Assembly: GCA_019421725.1 (NCBI GenBank)
Contig: JAHZES010000079.1
Location: 1 to 8,781, forward strand
Source of the DNA: Clostridiales bacterium
Lineage (GTDB): Bacteria; Bacillota; Clostridia; Oscillospirales; Acutalibacteraceae
Reading direction: 5' to 3'
DNA: 8,781 bases
The notes beneath the pieces are model-generated. The model ran no database searches and was not told the origin of the DNA. It saw only the letters and a list, made by a program, of their open reading frames with translations. How positions within the stretch are numbered: position 1 is the stretch's first letter; every line of letters begins with the position of its first letter. This document shows, one piece after another, positions 1 through 7,321 of this stretch. A program made the position numbers and the translations under genes.

Positions 1-61
1 AGCCGTATCATATCACAGCACGAAACGTGCGTCTTGCCATTTTAATATTTTATCGTGTCAC

Positions 62-1294
62 TTATTGCTCCGTTTTATCCGCGCTCCGCTGTTTTAAATA
101 TTGCAGAAGCTCCGCCTTTTTGTTGGGTACCCGGTCCCTTATTACGGCGTCTAACGCGGCATTCAGCAGCATTCCAGTCTCTTTTCCTTCCCCGGAAAGA
201 TCGCTCCCCTTCAGCGCAAGCTGGGACAGCCTGATACAATCACCGCGTGCCAGAATTTCTTGTTTCATCTGATCTGCGGCAGCGACGTCTTCACGCCCCT
301 CGGCACGCAGTAAGGCAAGCTGAGCCGAAAACAGCTCTTCCCCGTTCCGGCCAAGCAGCCGGCGAATCTCCGGCAATTCAGCAGAATACGGAAGCTCCGT
401 TTCGATCAAGGCGCACACCCGAAGAATCATCTTATTCTCCGCGTGAAGCCTTCGCAGCGCTCTTTTTGCAATCTCCGCCTGTTCCGCCGCTCCAAGCCCC
501 GGCACTGCGCGAAACAGCAGCGCCGTGCGCAGGTACTTTTCCCGCGGGGCGCTGCAAACGCGTGCTACCGCCCGCCGCCAGGCCGCCGGGTTTTCCAGCA
601 AAGGCCACAGCTCCTCCAAAAACACCTTAAAAACCTGCGGAAAGGCGCAAAGAACCTCTTCGGCCCCACTTCCGCAAAGCAGCTTGTTCCATTCCACCAA
701 AATCCGTTCCACGGCAATGGTTCTCAGCGTACCGGCACACGACAGAACTGCTGCCGCCGTATCGGCTTCCACCGAAAACATAAGTGTGGAGGCAAAACGC
801 AGCGCGCGCAGAATGCGCAGCGCATCCTCATGAAAACGGCGCTGCGGACTGCCGACACAGCGAATGGTTCGGCGAACAATATCCTCCTGTCCGCCAAAAT
901 CATCCCGAAGACCCTCCTGTTCGCAAAACGCCATCGCGTTAACGGTAAAATCCCGCCGCGCAAGATCCTCGTGCAGGCTACGCGTAAACGTTACAAAATC
1001 CGGGTGGCGGCCGTCGGAATAGGTTCCGTCCACACGATAGGTGGTCACCTCTACCGGTTTGCCGCCGGAAATAACCGTCACCGTTCCGTGTGCGATCCCC
1101 GTTTCAATCACGCGATATTCCTCAAAGCAGCGCTTGATCTCCTCCGGAAGCGCAGAAGTGGTCACATCCCAATCCTGCGGAATGCGGTCAAGAAGGGTGT
1201 CCCGCACACAACCTCCGACCGCCCACGCCTCAAATCCGTTTTCCTGCAGCCGGCAAAGCACTTCCCGTGCAAAGTTCGGTATACAGACTTTCAT
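62..1294 (-). CDS. cca: CCA-adding tRNA nucleotidyltransferase
   Basis: The product (410 aa) is a class II CCA tRNA nucleotidyltransferase, a cytoplasmic enzyme that adds or repairs the 3' CCA end of tRNAs using CTP and ATP. Visible motifs are the nucleotidyltransferase GGCVRD (about residues 27-32), the metal-binding DWD pair (41-43), RRDFTVNAMA (113-122) and the EDALRILRALRF helix (about 156-167), which in this family belongs to the nucleotide-selecting neck. The C-terminal half is an unremarkable helical tRNA-binding body and I see no HD phosphohydrolase motif, so it resembles the Bacillus-type enzyme in size. The ATG at 1294 is preceded by AAGGTGG at good spacing; an in-frame TTG 18 codons upstream lacks such support. 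It follows the fumarase beta gene by 57 bases on the same strand and is probably the last gene of that operon. CCA-adding versus A-adding specificity cannot be settled by eye; a single complete gene of this type suggests CCA-adding. Confidence 0.95.
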   Translation of the reverse strand: MKVCIPNFAREVLCRLQENGFEAWAVGGCVRDTLLDRIPQDWDVTTSALPEEIKRCFEEYRVIETGIAHGTVTVISGGKPVEVTTYRVDGTYSDGRHPDFVTFTRSLHEDLARRDFTVNAMAFCEQEGLRDDFGGQEDIVRRTIRCVGSPQRRFHEDALRILRALRFASTLMFSVEADTAAAVLSCAGTLRTIAVERILVEWNKLLCGSGAEEVLCAFPQVFKVFLEELWPLLENPAAWRRAVARVCSAPREKYLRTALLFRAVPGLGAAEQAEIAKRALRRLHAENKMILRVCALIETELPYSAELPEIRRLLGRNGEELFSAQLALLRAEGREDVAAADQMKQEILARGDCIRLSQLALKGSDLSGEGKETGMLLNAALDAVIRDRVPNKKAELLQYLKQRSADKTEQ

Positions 1295-1351
1295 CGCACA
1301 GATCCACCTTTCTGCAAAGCAAGCGGATTCCACACCCGAGCCGGACAAAAA

Positions 1352-1882
1352 TCAGGACGCAAAAATAGAATTTCCCTGTGCGTCGATTGCCACGATCAGC
1401 GGAAAATTTTCGACCTGCAGCCGCTTTACCGATTCGCAGCCGAGATCCTCAAACGCGATCACCTCACAGCTTTTCACAGCCTTGGCTGCCAGTGCGCCCG
1501 CCCCACCGATCGCGCAAAGATAAACCGCTCCGCTGCGTTTCATCGCCTCAATAACCGCCTGCGAACGGTTTCCTTTGCCGATCATCACGCTCAGCCCAAG
1601 ATCCAGCAATCTCGGCGCAAAGGGATCCATCCTTCCGGACGTTGTAGGACCGCAGGAACCGATCGGCATCCCCTCCGGCGCGGGAGTGGGGCCGGCATAA
1701 TAAATTGCAGCTCCCTTAACCGGAAACGGCAGCTCTTTCCCTTCGTCAAGCAGCATCATCATGCGCTTGTGGGCCGCATCCCGCGCAGTATAAACCGTGC
1801 CGGAAAGCAGGATCATTTCACCCGCCCTCAATGTTTTTGCTTCCTCCGCTGCGTTGGCAACGTCAAATTTTCTGCGTTCCAT
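1352..1882 (-). CDS. fumB: Class I fumarate hydratase beta subunit (C-terminal domain)
   Basis: This 176 aa protein is the beta subunit of the iron-sulfur (class I) fumarase/tartrate dehydratase family, which interconverts fumarate and malate together with a [4Fe-4S] alpha subunit. The beta chain is the swivelling C-terminal domain that closes over the active site. Family motifs are intact: SGTVYTARDAAHKR (27-40), YYAGPTPAPEG (61-71), GSCGPTTSGRMD (75-86), GKGNRS (102-107) and IGGAGAL (125-131), so the chain looks complete and functional. The Arg/Thr/Lys residues in these motifs match those that contribute to the active site in studied class I fumarases. The ATG at 1882 has GAGGAAAGGG just upstream; the reading frame stays open further 5' but that part lies inside the coiled-coil gene and is not this family. 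Oddly, no alpha-subunit gene is adjacent, although alpha and beta are usually neighbours. Tartrate dehydratase beta is an alternative label; the motifs do not separate the two cleanly. Confidence 0.92.
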   Translation of the reverse strand: MERRKFDVANAAEEAKTLRAGEMILLSGTVYTARDAAHKRMMMLLDEGKELPFPVKGAAIYYAGPTPAPEGMPIGSCGPTTSGRMDPFAPRLLDLGLSVMIGKGNRSQAVIEAMKRSGAVYLCAIGGAGALAAKAVKSCEVIAFEDLGCESVKRLQVENFPLIVAIDAQGNSIFAS

Positions 1883-1940
1883 AAAAATTCGCCCTTTCCT
1901 CTTTTGACCGCCGTTCTTTGCGGCAAAACAACGATCGCTT

Positions 1941-2504
1941 TTATTCTTCCGGCTGTACCTGTACCTTTTCCAGCGGCTGCGCAAAACCGTCCAGCTTTTC
2001 GTAAAGGCTCTGCAGACGCATTTCTCTCGCCTGCTCCTCTTCCTTTTCCCTGGATACCTGCAACCTGTGCGCTTCGGCAGCCGCCCGCTCCAGAGCGGCC
2101 ATTTTCTCCGCCTCTGCTCTTGCGGCCATTTCCGCAGCACGAGCCTCGGCTTCAATGCGACGCCTCTCCAAAAGCTGCTCCGCTTCCTGCTTTCGCTGCT
2201 GCTCTCTTAAAAGCGCAACCGCCGTTTTTTTAGCTTCTTCGCGGCGTTTTTGCTCCAGGCGCTCCTCATACCGCGGACGCAGCCGCTCCAGAAATGCCTG
2301 CGCACCCTCTGCCGCCTGTTCGGCCTGCCGCCTTTTTCTTTCGTCCTCTTTCCGCGGCCGATACGCAGATTCACCGCAGAGCTTCGGGCAGCAGCGCTCC
2401 GCCCTTTGCTGCGGCAAAGGAGCTTCTCCCAACTGCAGAATATTCTTTTGCAGCTGCTCACAGCGCCGCAAAAGCAATTGCGCGTCGCTGCAATTTTCTT
2501 CCAT
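1941..2504 (-). CDS. Hypothetical Ala/Glu/Arg-rich coiled-coil protein
   Basis: I do not recognise this 187 aa protein. Residues about 50-170 are dominated by Ala, Glu, Arg, Lys and Gln with regularly spaced Leu/Ala, as expected for a long, highly charged coiled coil. The N-terminal 45 residues are different and hold five cysteines (5, 15, 38, 39, 43), including a CCPKLC cluster that could bind a metal or be oxidised. The C-terminal tail is acidic. There is no signal peptide or membrane segment, so a cytoplasmic location is likely. The ATG at 2504 has GAGAGG upstream. It is the first gene after the promoter at 2584-2612 and ends 58 bases before the fumarase beta gene, so it is probably cotranscribed with fumarase beta and cca. 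TolA-like or SMC-like hits in a database search would probably reflect composition only. That it is a real gene is supported by its start signals, position and uninterrupted frame; function is unknown. Confidence 0.75.
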   Translation of the reverse strand: MEENCSDAQLLLRRCEQLQKNILQLGEAPLPQQRAERCCPKLCGESAYRPRKEDERKRRQAEQAAEGAQAFLERLRPRYEERLEQKRREEAKKTAVALLREQQRKQEAEQLLERRRIEAEARAAEMAARAEAEKMAALERAAAEAHRLQVSREKEEEQAREMRLQSLYEKLDGFAQPLEKVQVQPEE

Positions 2505-2820
2505 CCCGTATCATCCTCTCGCAGCCCTCGTCCCGGGCGAAAAGCCTCAACATTCCCGCCGACAGCAAAATTTCAACAATTATATTGTACCGCAAAGCCG
2601 CCTGTTTTTCAATTGTCACTTTTCTGTGCGAAAGGCTTGCAAAACAGTGATACAGTGATACGCCCTGTCCGTGAGCCAAACCAACAAACCGGAATCTGTC
2701 ACCCATTTCTTACTTTTGTCTGACGCAAAGCTGAATGACTGAAACAATATGCTCAATGCTTTCTTTGCAATCGTCCTCCGAACCTTCGTTGAAGACCGCC
2801 TGCAACGCCCTCTTCACGGC
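2505..2820. other. Intergenic region between membrane-protein and coiled-coil genes
   Basis: This 316-base gap holds the promoter of the downstream operon (2584-2612), a tandem 8-base repeat ACAGTGAT at 2644-2659, and, directly after the stop codon of the membrane-protein gene, a 36-codon in-frame open stretch on the minus strand (2820-2713). I see no clear intrinsic terminator for the membrane-protein gene and no RNA gene. Confidence 0.5.
2584..2612 (-). promoter_or_regulatory. Sigma-A-type promoter of the coiled-coil/fumarase-beta/cca unit
   Basis: On the minus strand TTGAAA (2612-2607) and TACAAT (2589-2584) are separated by exactly 17 bases, close to the sigma-A consensus. A TATAAT also overlaps the -10 but sits 5 bases further on. 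Transcription would start near 2577, giving a leader of about 70 nt before the ATG at 2504. No other promoter-like pair is evident before the next two genes, supporting a three-gene operon. Confidence 0.6.
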
Positions 2821-3174
2821 TTATTTCTCGCTGATTTCCCTGGCAAGCTCCATGATCTCAAAGGCATATTTCTTCTTCCCGTTCTCAAGCATGCGCTTAT
2901 AGATCGGATAGTTAATACCCATTCCGGCCAACCCCAGCACTCCAATGATAATGCCCAAGACGAAAGAACCGGCGGTCCCCCCTCCGATTTGTCCCATTGC
3001 AAGGCACATTCCCGTACCGAAAACGAGGGCAGAAAGAATCCCGACGCTGTAAGTAAAAACGGTAGCGGGGAGCTTGGCTTTCGCATCCAGCTTGCGAAGG
3101 GCGATCACCTTAGAGGTGTCCTTGGGTGCGTATTCGTTGGCGATTTGTTCTGCATAAATCTTATCTGTGTTCAT
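2821..3174 (-). CDS. Small conserved two-helix membrane protein of unknown function
   Basis: The 117 aa product has a polar N-terminus (MNTDKIYAEQIANEYAPKDT), two strongly hydrophobic segments at about 37-60 and 68-92 joined by a glycine-rich turn (GQIGGGTAG), and a basic C-terminal tail (KRMLENGKKKYAFEIMELAREI). It is most simply a two-pass inner-membrane protein with both ends in the cytoplasm. From memory, very similar short proteins occur widely in gut Clostridia, some carrying the label 'dihydropteridine reductase'; nothing in this sequence supports that activity, since the length is too short for an SDR enzyme and no Rossmann or catalytic motif is present. The ATG at 3174 has a strong AAGGAGG site about 9 bases upstream, and a promoter lies just beyond. 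It is flanked by its own promoter and the recG terminator, so it is probably transcribed alone or with weak read-through into the next gene. Confidence 0.85.
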   Translation of the reverse strand: MNTDKIYAEQIANEYAPKDTSKVIALRKLDAKAKLPATVFTYSVGILSALVFGTGMCLAMGQIGGGTAGSFVLGIIIGVLGLAGMGINYPIYKRMLENGKKKYAFEIMELAREISEK

Positions 3175-3204
3175 GGCTTGCTGCCTCCTTCATTTGATGG
3201 TTTT

Positions 3205-3233
3205 ATTATACCGTTAAAGGAAGGCAAACTGAA
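3205..3233 (-). promoter_or_regulatory. Probable promoter of the small membrane-protein gene
   Basis: A perfect TATAAT lies on the minus strand at 3210-3205, 30 bases before the ATG at 3174. At 17-base spacing the -35 position reads TTCAGT (3233-3228), only 3 of 6 consensus bases, so the call rests on the -10 and on position. Initiation near 3198 would leave a leader of about 24 nt carrying the AAGGAGG site. Confidence 0.5.
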
Positions 3234-3269
3234 CGACACAGACAGTTGCTTGTGTTGATTTCAGATTCC

Positions 3270-3288
3270 AAAAGACGCCGGAAGGCGT
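3270..3288 (-). terminator. Probable intrinsic terminator after recG
   Basis: Immediately after the recG stop codon the minus strand reads ACGCC-TTCC-GGCGT, a 5-bp GC-rich stem with a 4-base loop, followed by CTTTT. The stem and the U-tract are short, so it may be leaky, but it sits exactly at the end of recG and before the next promoter. Confidence 0.5.
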
Positions 3289-5346
3289 TTAATTCAACGC
3301 CGGACCGTGCTGCGCAAACATTCTTTGAACCTGTGCACGCAGCAGACGGTGTTCCGGCAGGGCAAGCTCCGGGTCTCGCTGCACAATATCCTGCGCCGCC
3401 TGCTGCGCTTGACGAAGCAGCTGCATATCCGCCTGCAAGTCTGCCACCTGTAACGCAGGCAGGCCGTGCTGTCTGGCGCCGAAAAAATCGCCGGGGCCCC
3501 GCAGACGAAGATCTTCCTCCGCGATCCGGAAACCGTCTCCTGTTTCTGTCATCACACGCAGACGTTGCAAAGTTTCTTCGTTTTTTGCATCGGAAATTAA
3601 AATACAGCAGGACTTTTGAGAACCGCGGCCAACACGTCCCCGAAGCTGGTGTAGCTGTGACAGTCCAAACCGCTCCGCATTCTCGACCACCAGTACCGTA
3701 GCATTCGGCACATCCACCCCAACCTCAATTACCGTAGTTGAAACCAGCACCTGCAGCTCGCCCGCCGCAAAACGGCGCATTACAGTATCCTTTTCCTGTG
3801 CCTTCATTCGCCCATGCAGCAGCCCGACGCAACAGCCGTTAAGCATTCCCTGCGAAAGCTCGGCGCAATAGGCCTGCGCGGATTTCAGCGCCGGAGCCTG
3901 TTCGCTTTCTTCTACAAGCGGACAAACCACGTAAGCCTGCTCTCCCTGCTGCAGATGACGGCGCAAAAAGGCAAAAGCCCGTTCTCTCTTTTTGCTGTCA
4001 ACGAGAAACGTATCCACCTTCTGACGCCCGGGAGGCAGCTCATCGAGAACAGAAACATCCAGATCTCCGTAGATCATCAGCGCCAGCGTACGTGGGATCG
4101 GCGTTGCAGACATGACCAGCAGGTGCGGATGATTGCCCTTGTGCGCCAGCGCGGCCCGCTGTGCCACACCGAACCGATGCTGTTCGTCTGTAATGACCAA
4201 CCCAAGCCTTTGAAAATGCACCGGATCGGAAAGCAGGGCATGAGTTCCAATGGCTACCGCAGCCTCTCCCGATTCCAGCCTGCCGCAGCAAAGTCTTTTT
4301 TCCTCGGCGGAAAGCGACCCGGTCAACAGCACACAGGAAATTCCCGCCGGCTCCAGCAACGCGGACAGCGTCCGAAAATGCTGCGCCGCCAGGATCTCAG
4401 TCGGCGCCATCAGCGCGCATTGACCTCCGTTTTTTGCTACCGTATAGCAAAGCGCTGCGGCAACCGCCGTTTTACCGGAGCCGACATCTCCCTGTATCAG
4501 CCGGCTCATCGGCCGCTCGCCGCACAAGTCCTCCATCGCTTCGTGAACAGCGCGGCGCTGGGCTCCGGTAGGGCAAAACGGCAATCGCGCAAAAAACTCC
4601 TCGCTGCAGTCCCTCTGCACCGCAAATCCCGCACAGCCGCGCGCGCCGCTTTTTGCTGCAAAAAGCCCCAGTTGCAATTCCAACAGCTCTTCAAACGCAA
4701 GCCTTCTTCGCGCCTCCTTCAGCGCCTCGAAACCGGAAGGCTGGTGAACCTGAACAATTGCGTCCCTCAGCGGGCACAGGCCATATTCTTTACACAGTGA
4801 CGGCGGCAGTGGATCTCTTACCGACTCCGGAAGCATGCTGAGCGCCTGTTCCACCGCAGAGGAGATCATCCGCAGCGAAAGGCCCTCTGTCTGCGGATAA
4901 ACCGCGCGGATCCCCGTTGCCTGCTCCTCCGGCAAAAAAACAGGGGAGCTCATGGTTCGGCGCGTCAGTGTACCTTCCGCTTTGCCGCGAAACAGAAAGG
5001 CCTTCCCCTGCTGCAGTGCACGTGCACCAAACGGATTATTGAACAACGTGACTTCGAGATCGGTTTCCCCGTCAGTCACCGTCAGCTTGTACAGCGTCAT
5101 TCCTTTGCGGATGCGGTGCTCCACCGGGGCACGAACCACCGTTGCCCGAATTACGCAGATCTCCCCAAACGGAGCTGCCGCAATCGGGACCGGATGGCCC
5201 CAGTCTTCGTAAGCACGCGGATAAAAACGCAGAAGAGCGCCGACGGTCGGCGCGCCGAGCTTTCGAAAAAGCCCCGCGCGCCGTTCGCCAACGCCCTTTA
5301 AATTTTGAATATCAAGATTGGACAGGGAAGCCATCCGTACAACCAT
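3289..5346 (-). CDS. recG: ATP-dependent DNA helicase RecG
   Basis: RecG is a superfamily 2 monomeric helicase that remodels stalled replication forks and branch-migrates Holliday junctions. The 685 aa length is typical. The N-terminal wedge/OB-fold region spans roughly 60-150. The helicase core shows GDVGSGKT (Walker A, 286-293), DEQH (motif II, 387-390), SATPIPRT (413-420), STTVIEVGVDVPNAT (motif V, 536-550) and QLRGRVGRG (motif VI, 567-575). The C-terminal region includes RLRGPGDFFGARQHGLP, the conserved translocation-motif area. All key residues are present. Two starts are possible: ATG 5346, preceded by GAGAAAAG, and ATG 5334, four codons later, with weaker SD-like bases; family alignments usually begin near the second, so the exact start is uncertain. 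It follows the FakA-like gene by 38 bases and is probably cotranscribed with it, as these two genes are in many Firmicutes. Confidence 0.97.
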   Translation of the reverse strand: MVVRMASLSNLDIQNLKGVGERRAGLFRKLGAPTVGALLRFYPRAYEDWGHPVPIAAAPFGEICVIRATVVRAPVEHRIRKGMTLYKLTVTDGETDLEVTLFNNPFGARALQQGKAFLFRGKAEGTLTRRTMSSPVFLPEEQATGIRAVYPQTEGLSLRMISSAVEQALSMLPESVRDPLPPSLCKEYGLCPLRDAIVQVHQPSGFEALKEARRRLAFEELLELQLGLFAAKSGARGCAGFAVQRDCSEEFFARLPFCPTGAQRRAVHEAMEDLCGERPMSRLIQGDVGSGKTAVAAALCYTVAKNGGQCALMAPTEILAAQHFRTLSALLEPAGISCVLLTGSLSAEEKRLCCGRLESGEAAVAIGTHALLSDPVHFQRLGLVITDEQHRFGVAQRAALAHKGNHPHLLVMSATPIPRTLALMIYGDLDVSVLDELPPGRQKVDTFLVDSKKRERAFAFLRRHLQQGEQAYVVCPLVEESEQAPALKSAQAYCAELSQGMLNGCCVGLLHGRMKAQEKDTVMRRFAAGELQVLVSTTVIEVGVDVPNATVLVVENAERFGLSQLHQLRGRVGRGSQKSCCILISDAKNEETLQRLRVMTETGDGFRIAEEDLRLRGPGDFFGARQHGLPALQVADLQADMQLLRQAQQAAQDIVQRDPELALPEHRLLRAQVQRMFAQHGPALN

Positions 5347-5384
5347 CTTTTCTCACGGGAATCTACGCAGAAGCATCTCTGCGG

Positions 5385-7052
5385 TTATTCCACCGAAATG
5401 ATATAGTAGTAAACAGGCTGACCGCCTTTCACAAGCGTTACCTCCACATGAGAACCCAGCTTGCTTTCGATTGCGTGAAGCAATTCCTCAGCCTGCACAT
5501 CGGAGATATCTTCACCGTAAATTACCGTAACAAACATGGCGTCACGGCCAGCCATATTTTTTGTCAGCTTTAAGGCAGCCTTATTGATATCCTTTTCGGC
5601 AAACATCAGCTTGCCGTCCTGCAGCGCAAGAATTTCGCCTTCTTTAATCTTAAATCCGCCAAACTCGGAATCTCTTGCAGCAAAGGTGACCTGCCCCGTC
5701 AAAACACGACCGGCAGCCGCCATCATTTCGTCCGCATTCTGCTCCGGCGCAGCGTCCGGATTAAAGGCCAGCATAGCGGAAAGCCCCTGAGGCACTGTAC
5801 GAGTCGGCAGCACGATCACACGGCGTTCCGGACACAACGCAACCGACTGCTCCGCAGCCATAATAATATTTTTATTGTTCGGCAGCACAAACACCGTCGT
5901 TGCCGCCGTTGCTTTAATCGCCGCAACAATGTCTTCCGTGCTGGGATTCATCGTCTGACCACCGCTCACCACATGGGAACAGCCCAGATCGGTAAACAGC
6001 GTACGCAGTCCATCACCTGCGGCAACTGCAACAAAACCGACTCCGTCCTCCGGATCGACCGGCTCCAGCTTTTCCGGCTGTACGGTTTCCGCCTTTTTCT
6101 GTTCGTTTTCCTCCGCAGCCTTGCGGTGCTGCTCCTTCATATTTTCAATTTTGACTGTGAGCAGCTGACCGTATGCCAGACCGGCCTCCAGCGCATTGCC
6201 CGGAGCCTCGGTATGAACATGCACCTTTATGATCTCGTCATCGTCTACAACGAGCACGCAATCGCCGATCGTTTCCAGGAACGCGCGCAGCTTCTGCGGT
6301 TCCGTGTCAATTTCCGGATTACGCCCAACAATAAATTCGGTACAATAGGTAAAATTGATCTCCTGATCGAACTCCGCTGCGGCGTTACGGAAGAAATCGT
6401 CGCTCTGGGTATCCGCCGCCTGATACTCTACCACGATACCGTCACGGAACACCGAAAGCATTCCGTTCAAAATGATCGTCAGACCCTTTCCTCCGGCATC
6501 CACAACGCCGGCCTTTTTCAGCACCGGGAGCAACTCTGGCGTAGTCGCCAACGCTTCGGCAGCACCTTCGCACATAGCGGCCCAAACAAAAACCGCGTCG
6601 TCGTTTTCTTCCGCTGCAGCCTTGCCTTTTTCTGCCGCAACGCGTGCGACTGTCAGGATCGTCCCCTCCGTCGGCTTCATCACCGCTTTGTAAGCAGCTT
6701 CAACACCAAGCTCCAACGCGTCAACAAAATCCTTGCCTGAGATCTCCTGCTTTCCCGTAAGCCCCTTGGAAAAACCGCGGAACAGCAGAGAAAGGATTAC
6801 GCCGGAATTGCCGCGGGCGCCGCGCAGAAGCGCAGAAGCCGCCGTGGCAGCAACCTTTTCCGCCGACTCGGCGCCAAGCTTTTGCAGCTCGCCAGCCGCC
6901 GACATCATAGTCATCGACATGTTCGTTCCGGTATCTCCGTCCGGCACCGGAAAGATATTCAATTCGTCTACAGCAGTTTTATTTTTTGCAATAGCATTCG
7001 CGCCGGAAATCAGCGCGTCACGAAGCTGCTCTCCTGTAACCACAGTCTGCAC
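5385..7052 (-). CDS. fakA: DAK2-domain fatty acid kinase catalytic subunit (FakA/YloV-like)
   Basis: FakA is the ATP-binding subunit that phosphorylates fatty acids held by a DegV-type FakB partner, giving acyl-phosphates for phospholipid synthesis; no FakB lies in this window. The 555 aa protein has the family layout: an N-terminal DAK2 kinase domain with NIFPVPDGDTGTNM (32-45, Mg-ATP-binding aspartates), RGARGNSGVILS (77-88) and VVDAGGKGL (183-191); a middle domain with YCTEFIVG and KVHVHTEAPG, whose Cys237, His278 and His280 correspond to residues reported to bind zinc in S. aureus FakA; a charged linker at about 305-335; and a C-terminal DegV-like region. The start codon is GTG at 7052 with TAAGGAG only 3 bases upstream, an unusually tight spacing; a second in-frame GTG at 7043 would have longer spacing. 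It is preceded by its own promoter and followed closely by recG. The usual upstream Asp23-family gene (yloU) is absent. Confidence 0.92.
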   Translation of the reverse strand: MQTVVTGEQLRDALISGANAIAKNKTAVDELNIFPVPDGDTGTNMSMTMMSAAGELQKLGAESAEKVAATAASALLRGARGNSGVILSLLFRGFSKGLTGKQEISGKDFVDALELGVEAAYKAVMKPTEGTILTVARVAAEKGKAAAEENDDAVFVWAAMCEGAAEALATTPELLPVLKKAGVVDAGGKGLTIILNGMLSVFRDGIVVEYQAADTQSDDFFRNAAAEFDQEINFTYCTEFIVGRNPEIDTEPQKLRAFLETIGDCVLVVDDDEIIKVHVHTEAPGNALEAGLAYGQLLTVKIENMKEQHRKAAEENEQKKAETVQPEKLEPVDPEDGVGFVAVAAGDGLRTLFTDLGCSHVVSGGQTMNPSTEDIVAAIKATAATTVFVLPNNKNIIMAAEQSVALCPERRVIVLPTRTVPQGLSAMLAFNPDAAPEQNADEMMAAAGRVLTGQVTFAARDSEFGGFKIKEGEILALQDGKLMFAEKDINKAALKLTKNMAGRDAMFVTVIYGEDISDVQAEELLHAIESKLGSHVEVTLVKGGQPVYYYIISVE

Positions 7053-7168
7053 TCTCCTTACTCCACCCGGCCAACGATATTCGCGTTTTTTCTATTCTGC
7101 CCGTGCGGAACCAAAATATTTTCTTAATTTGAAACATTCCTGCCGCGTTTCATGCGGTACCTTTCTAT

Positions 7169-7197
7169 AATATACATAAAATCGGCGCAAAAGTCAA
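7169..7197 (-). promoter_or_regulatory. Sigma-A-type promoter of the fakA-recG unit
   Basis: TTGACT (7197-7192) and TATATT (7174-7169) on the minus strand are 17 bases apart, each matching 5 of 6 consensus bases. Initiation near 7162 gives a leader of about 110 nt before the GTG at 7052. It lies downstream of the spoVS terminator, so the pair has an independent promoter. Confidence 0.65.
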
Positions 7198-7286
7198 ATA
7201 TCTGGCAGAAAAAAGTTGCTTTCCTCTGCATCGCCGTAGTGTTTTCGTTTTTTTGAGCGGAAAAGCGCTTGCAGCAACGGTCGCAC

Positions 7287-7315
7287 AAAAAAACGGAACC
7301 GCGCAAACGGTTCCG
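7287..7315 (-). terminator. Strong intrinsic terminator of spoVS
   Basis: Six bases after the spoVS stop the minus strand forms a perfect 8-bp stem CGGAACCG/CGGTTCCG (7315-7308 with 7301-7294) around a 6-base loop, followed by seven uninterrupted T (7293-7287). This is a textbook Rho-independent terminator. Confidence 0.92.
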
Positions 7316-7321
7316 GAAGCA

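Noticed and set aside
18..30. GCACG-AAA-CGTGC hairpin downstream of cca as a terminator
   Set aside because: The 5-bp stem has a 3-base loop and no T-run follows on the minus strand; on the plus strand there is no gene it could terminate.
443..2233. A 596-codon plus-strand open frame across the cca, fumarase beta and coiled-coil genes
   Set aside because: It is antisense to three well-supported minus-strand genes, has a composition (many Arg, His, Pro, Cys) typical of a shadow frame and shows no recognisable domain. Its length follows from codon bias on the opposite strand.
2644..2659. Tandem ACAGTGAT repeat as a regulatory iteron
   Set aside because: Only two copies of 8 bases, not placed near the promoter boxes in a meaningful way; likely chance or slippage.
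3814..4800. A 328-codon plus-strand open frame inside recG
   Set aside because: It is wholly antisense to the RecG helicase core, whose motifs are intact; no domain or convincing start signals.
5973..6740. A 255-codon plus-strand open frame inside the FakA-like gene
   Set aside because: Antisense to a conserved gene with intact motifs; no independent support.
7124..7306. A 60-codon minus-strand frame between spoVS and fakA (CDRCCKRF-containing)
   Set aside because: It would start with TTG inside the spoVS terminator hairpin and run through the fakA promoter; no ribosome binding site or similarity.
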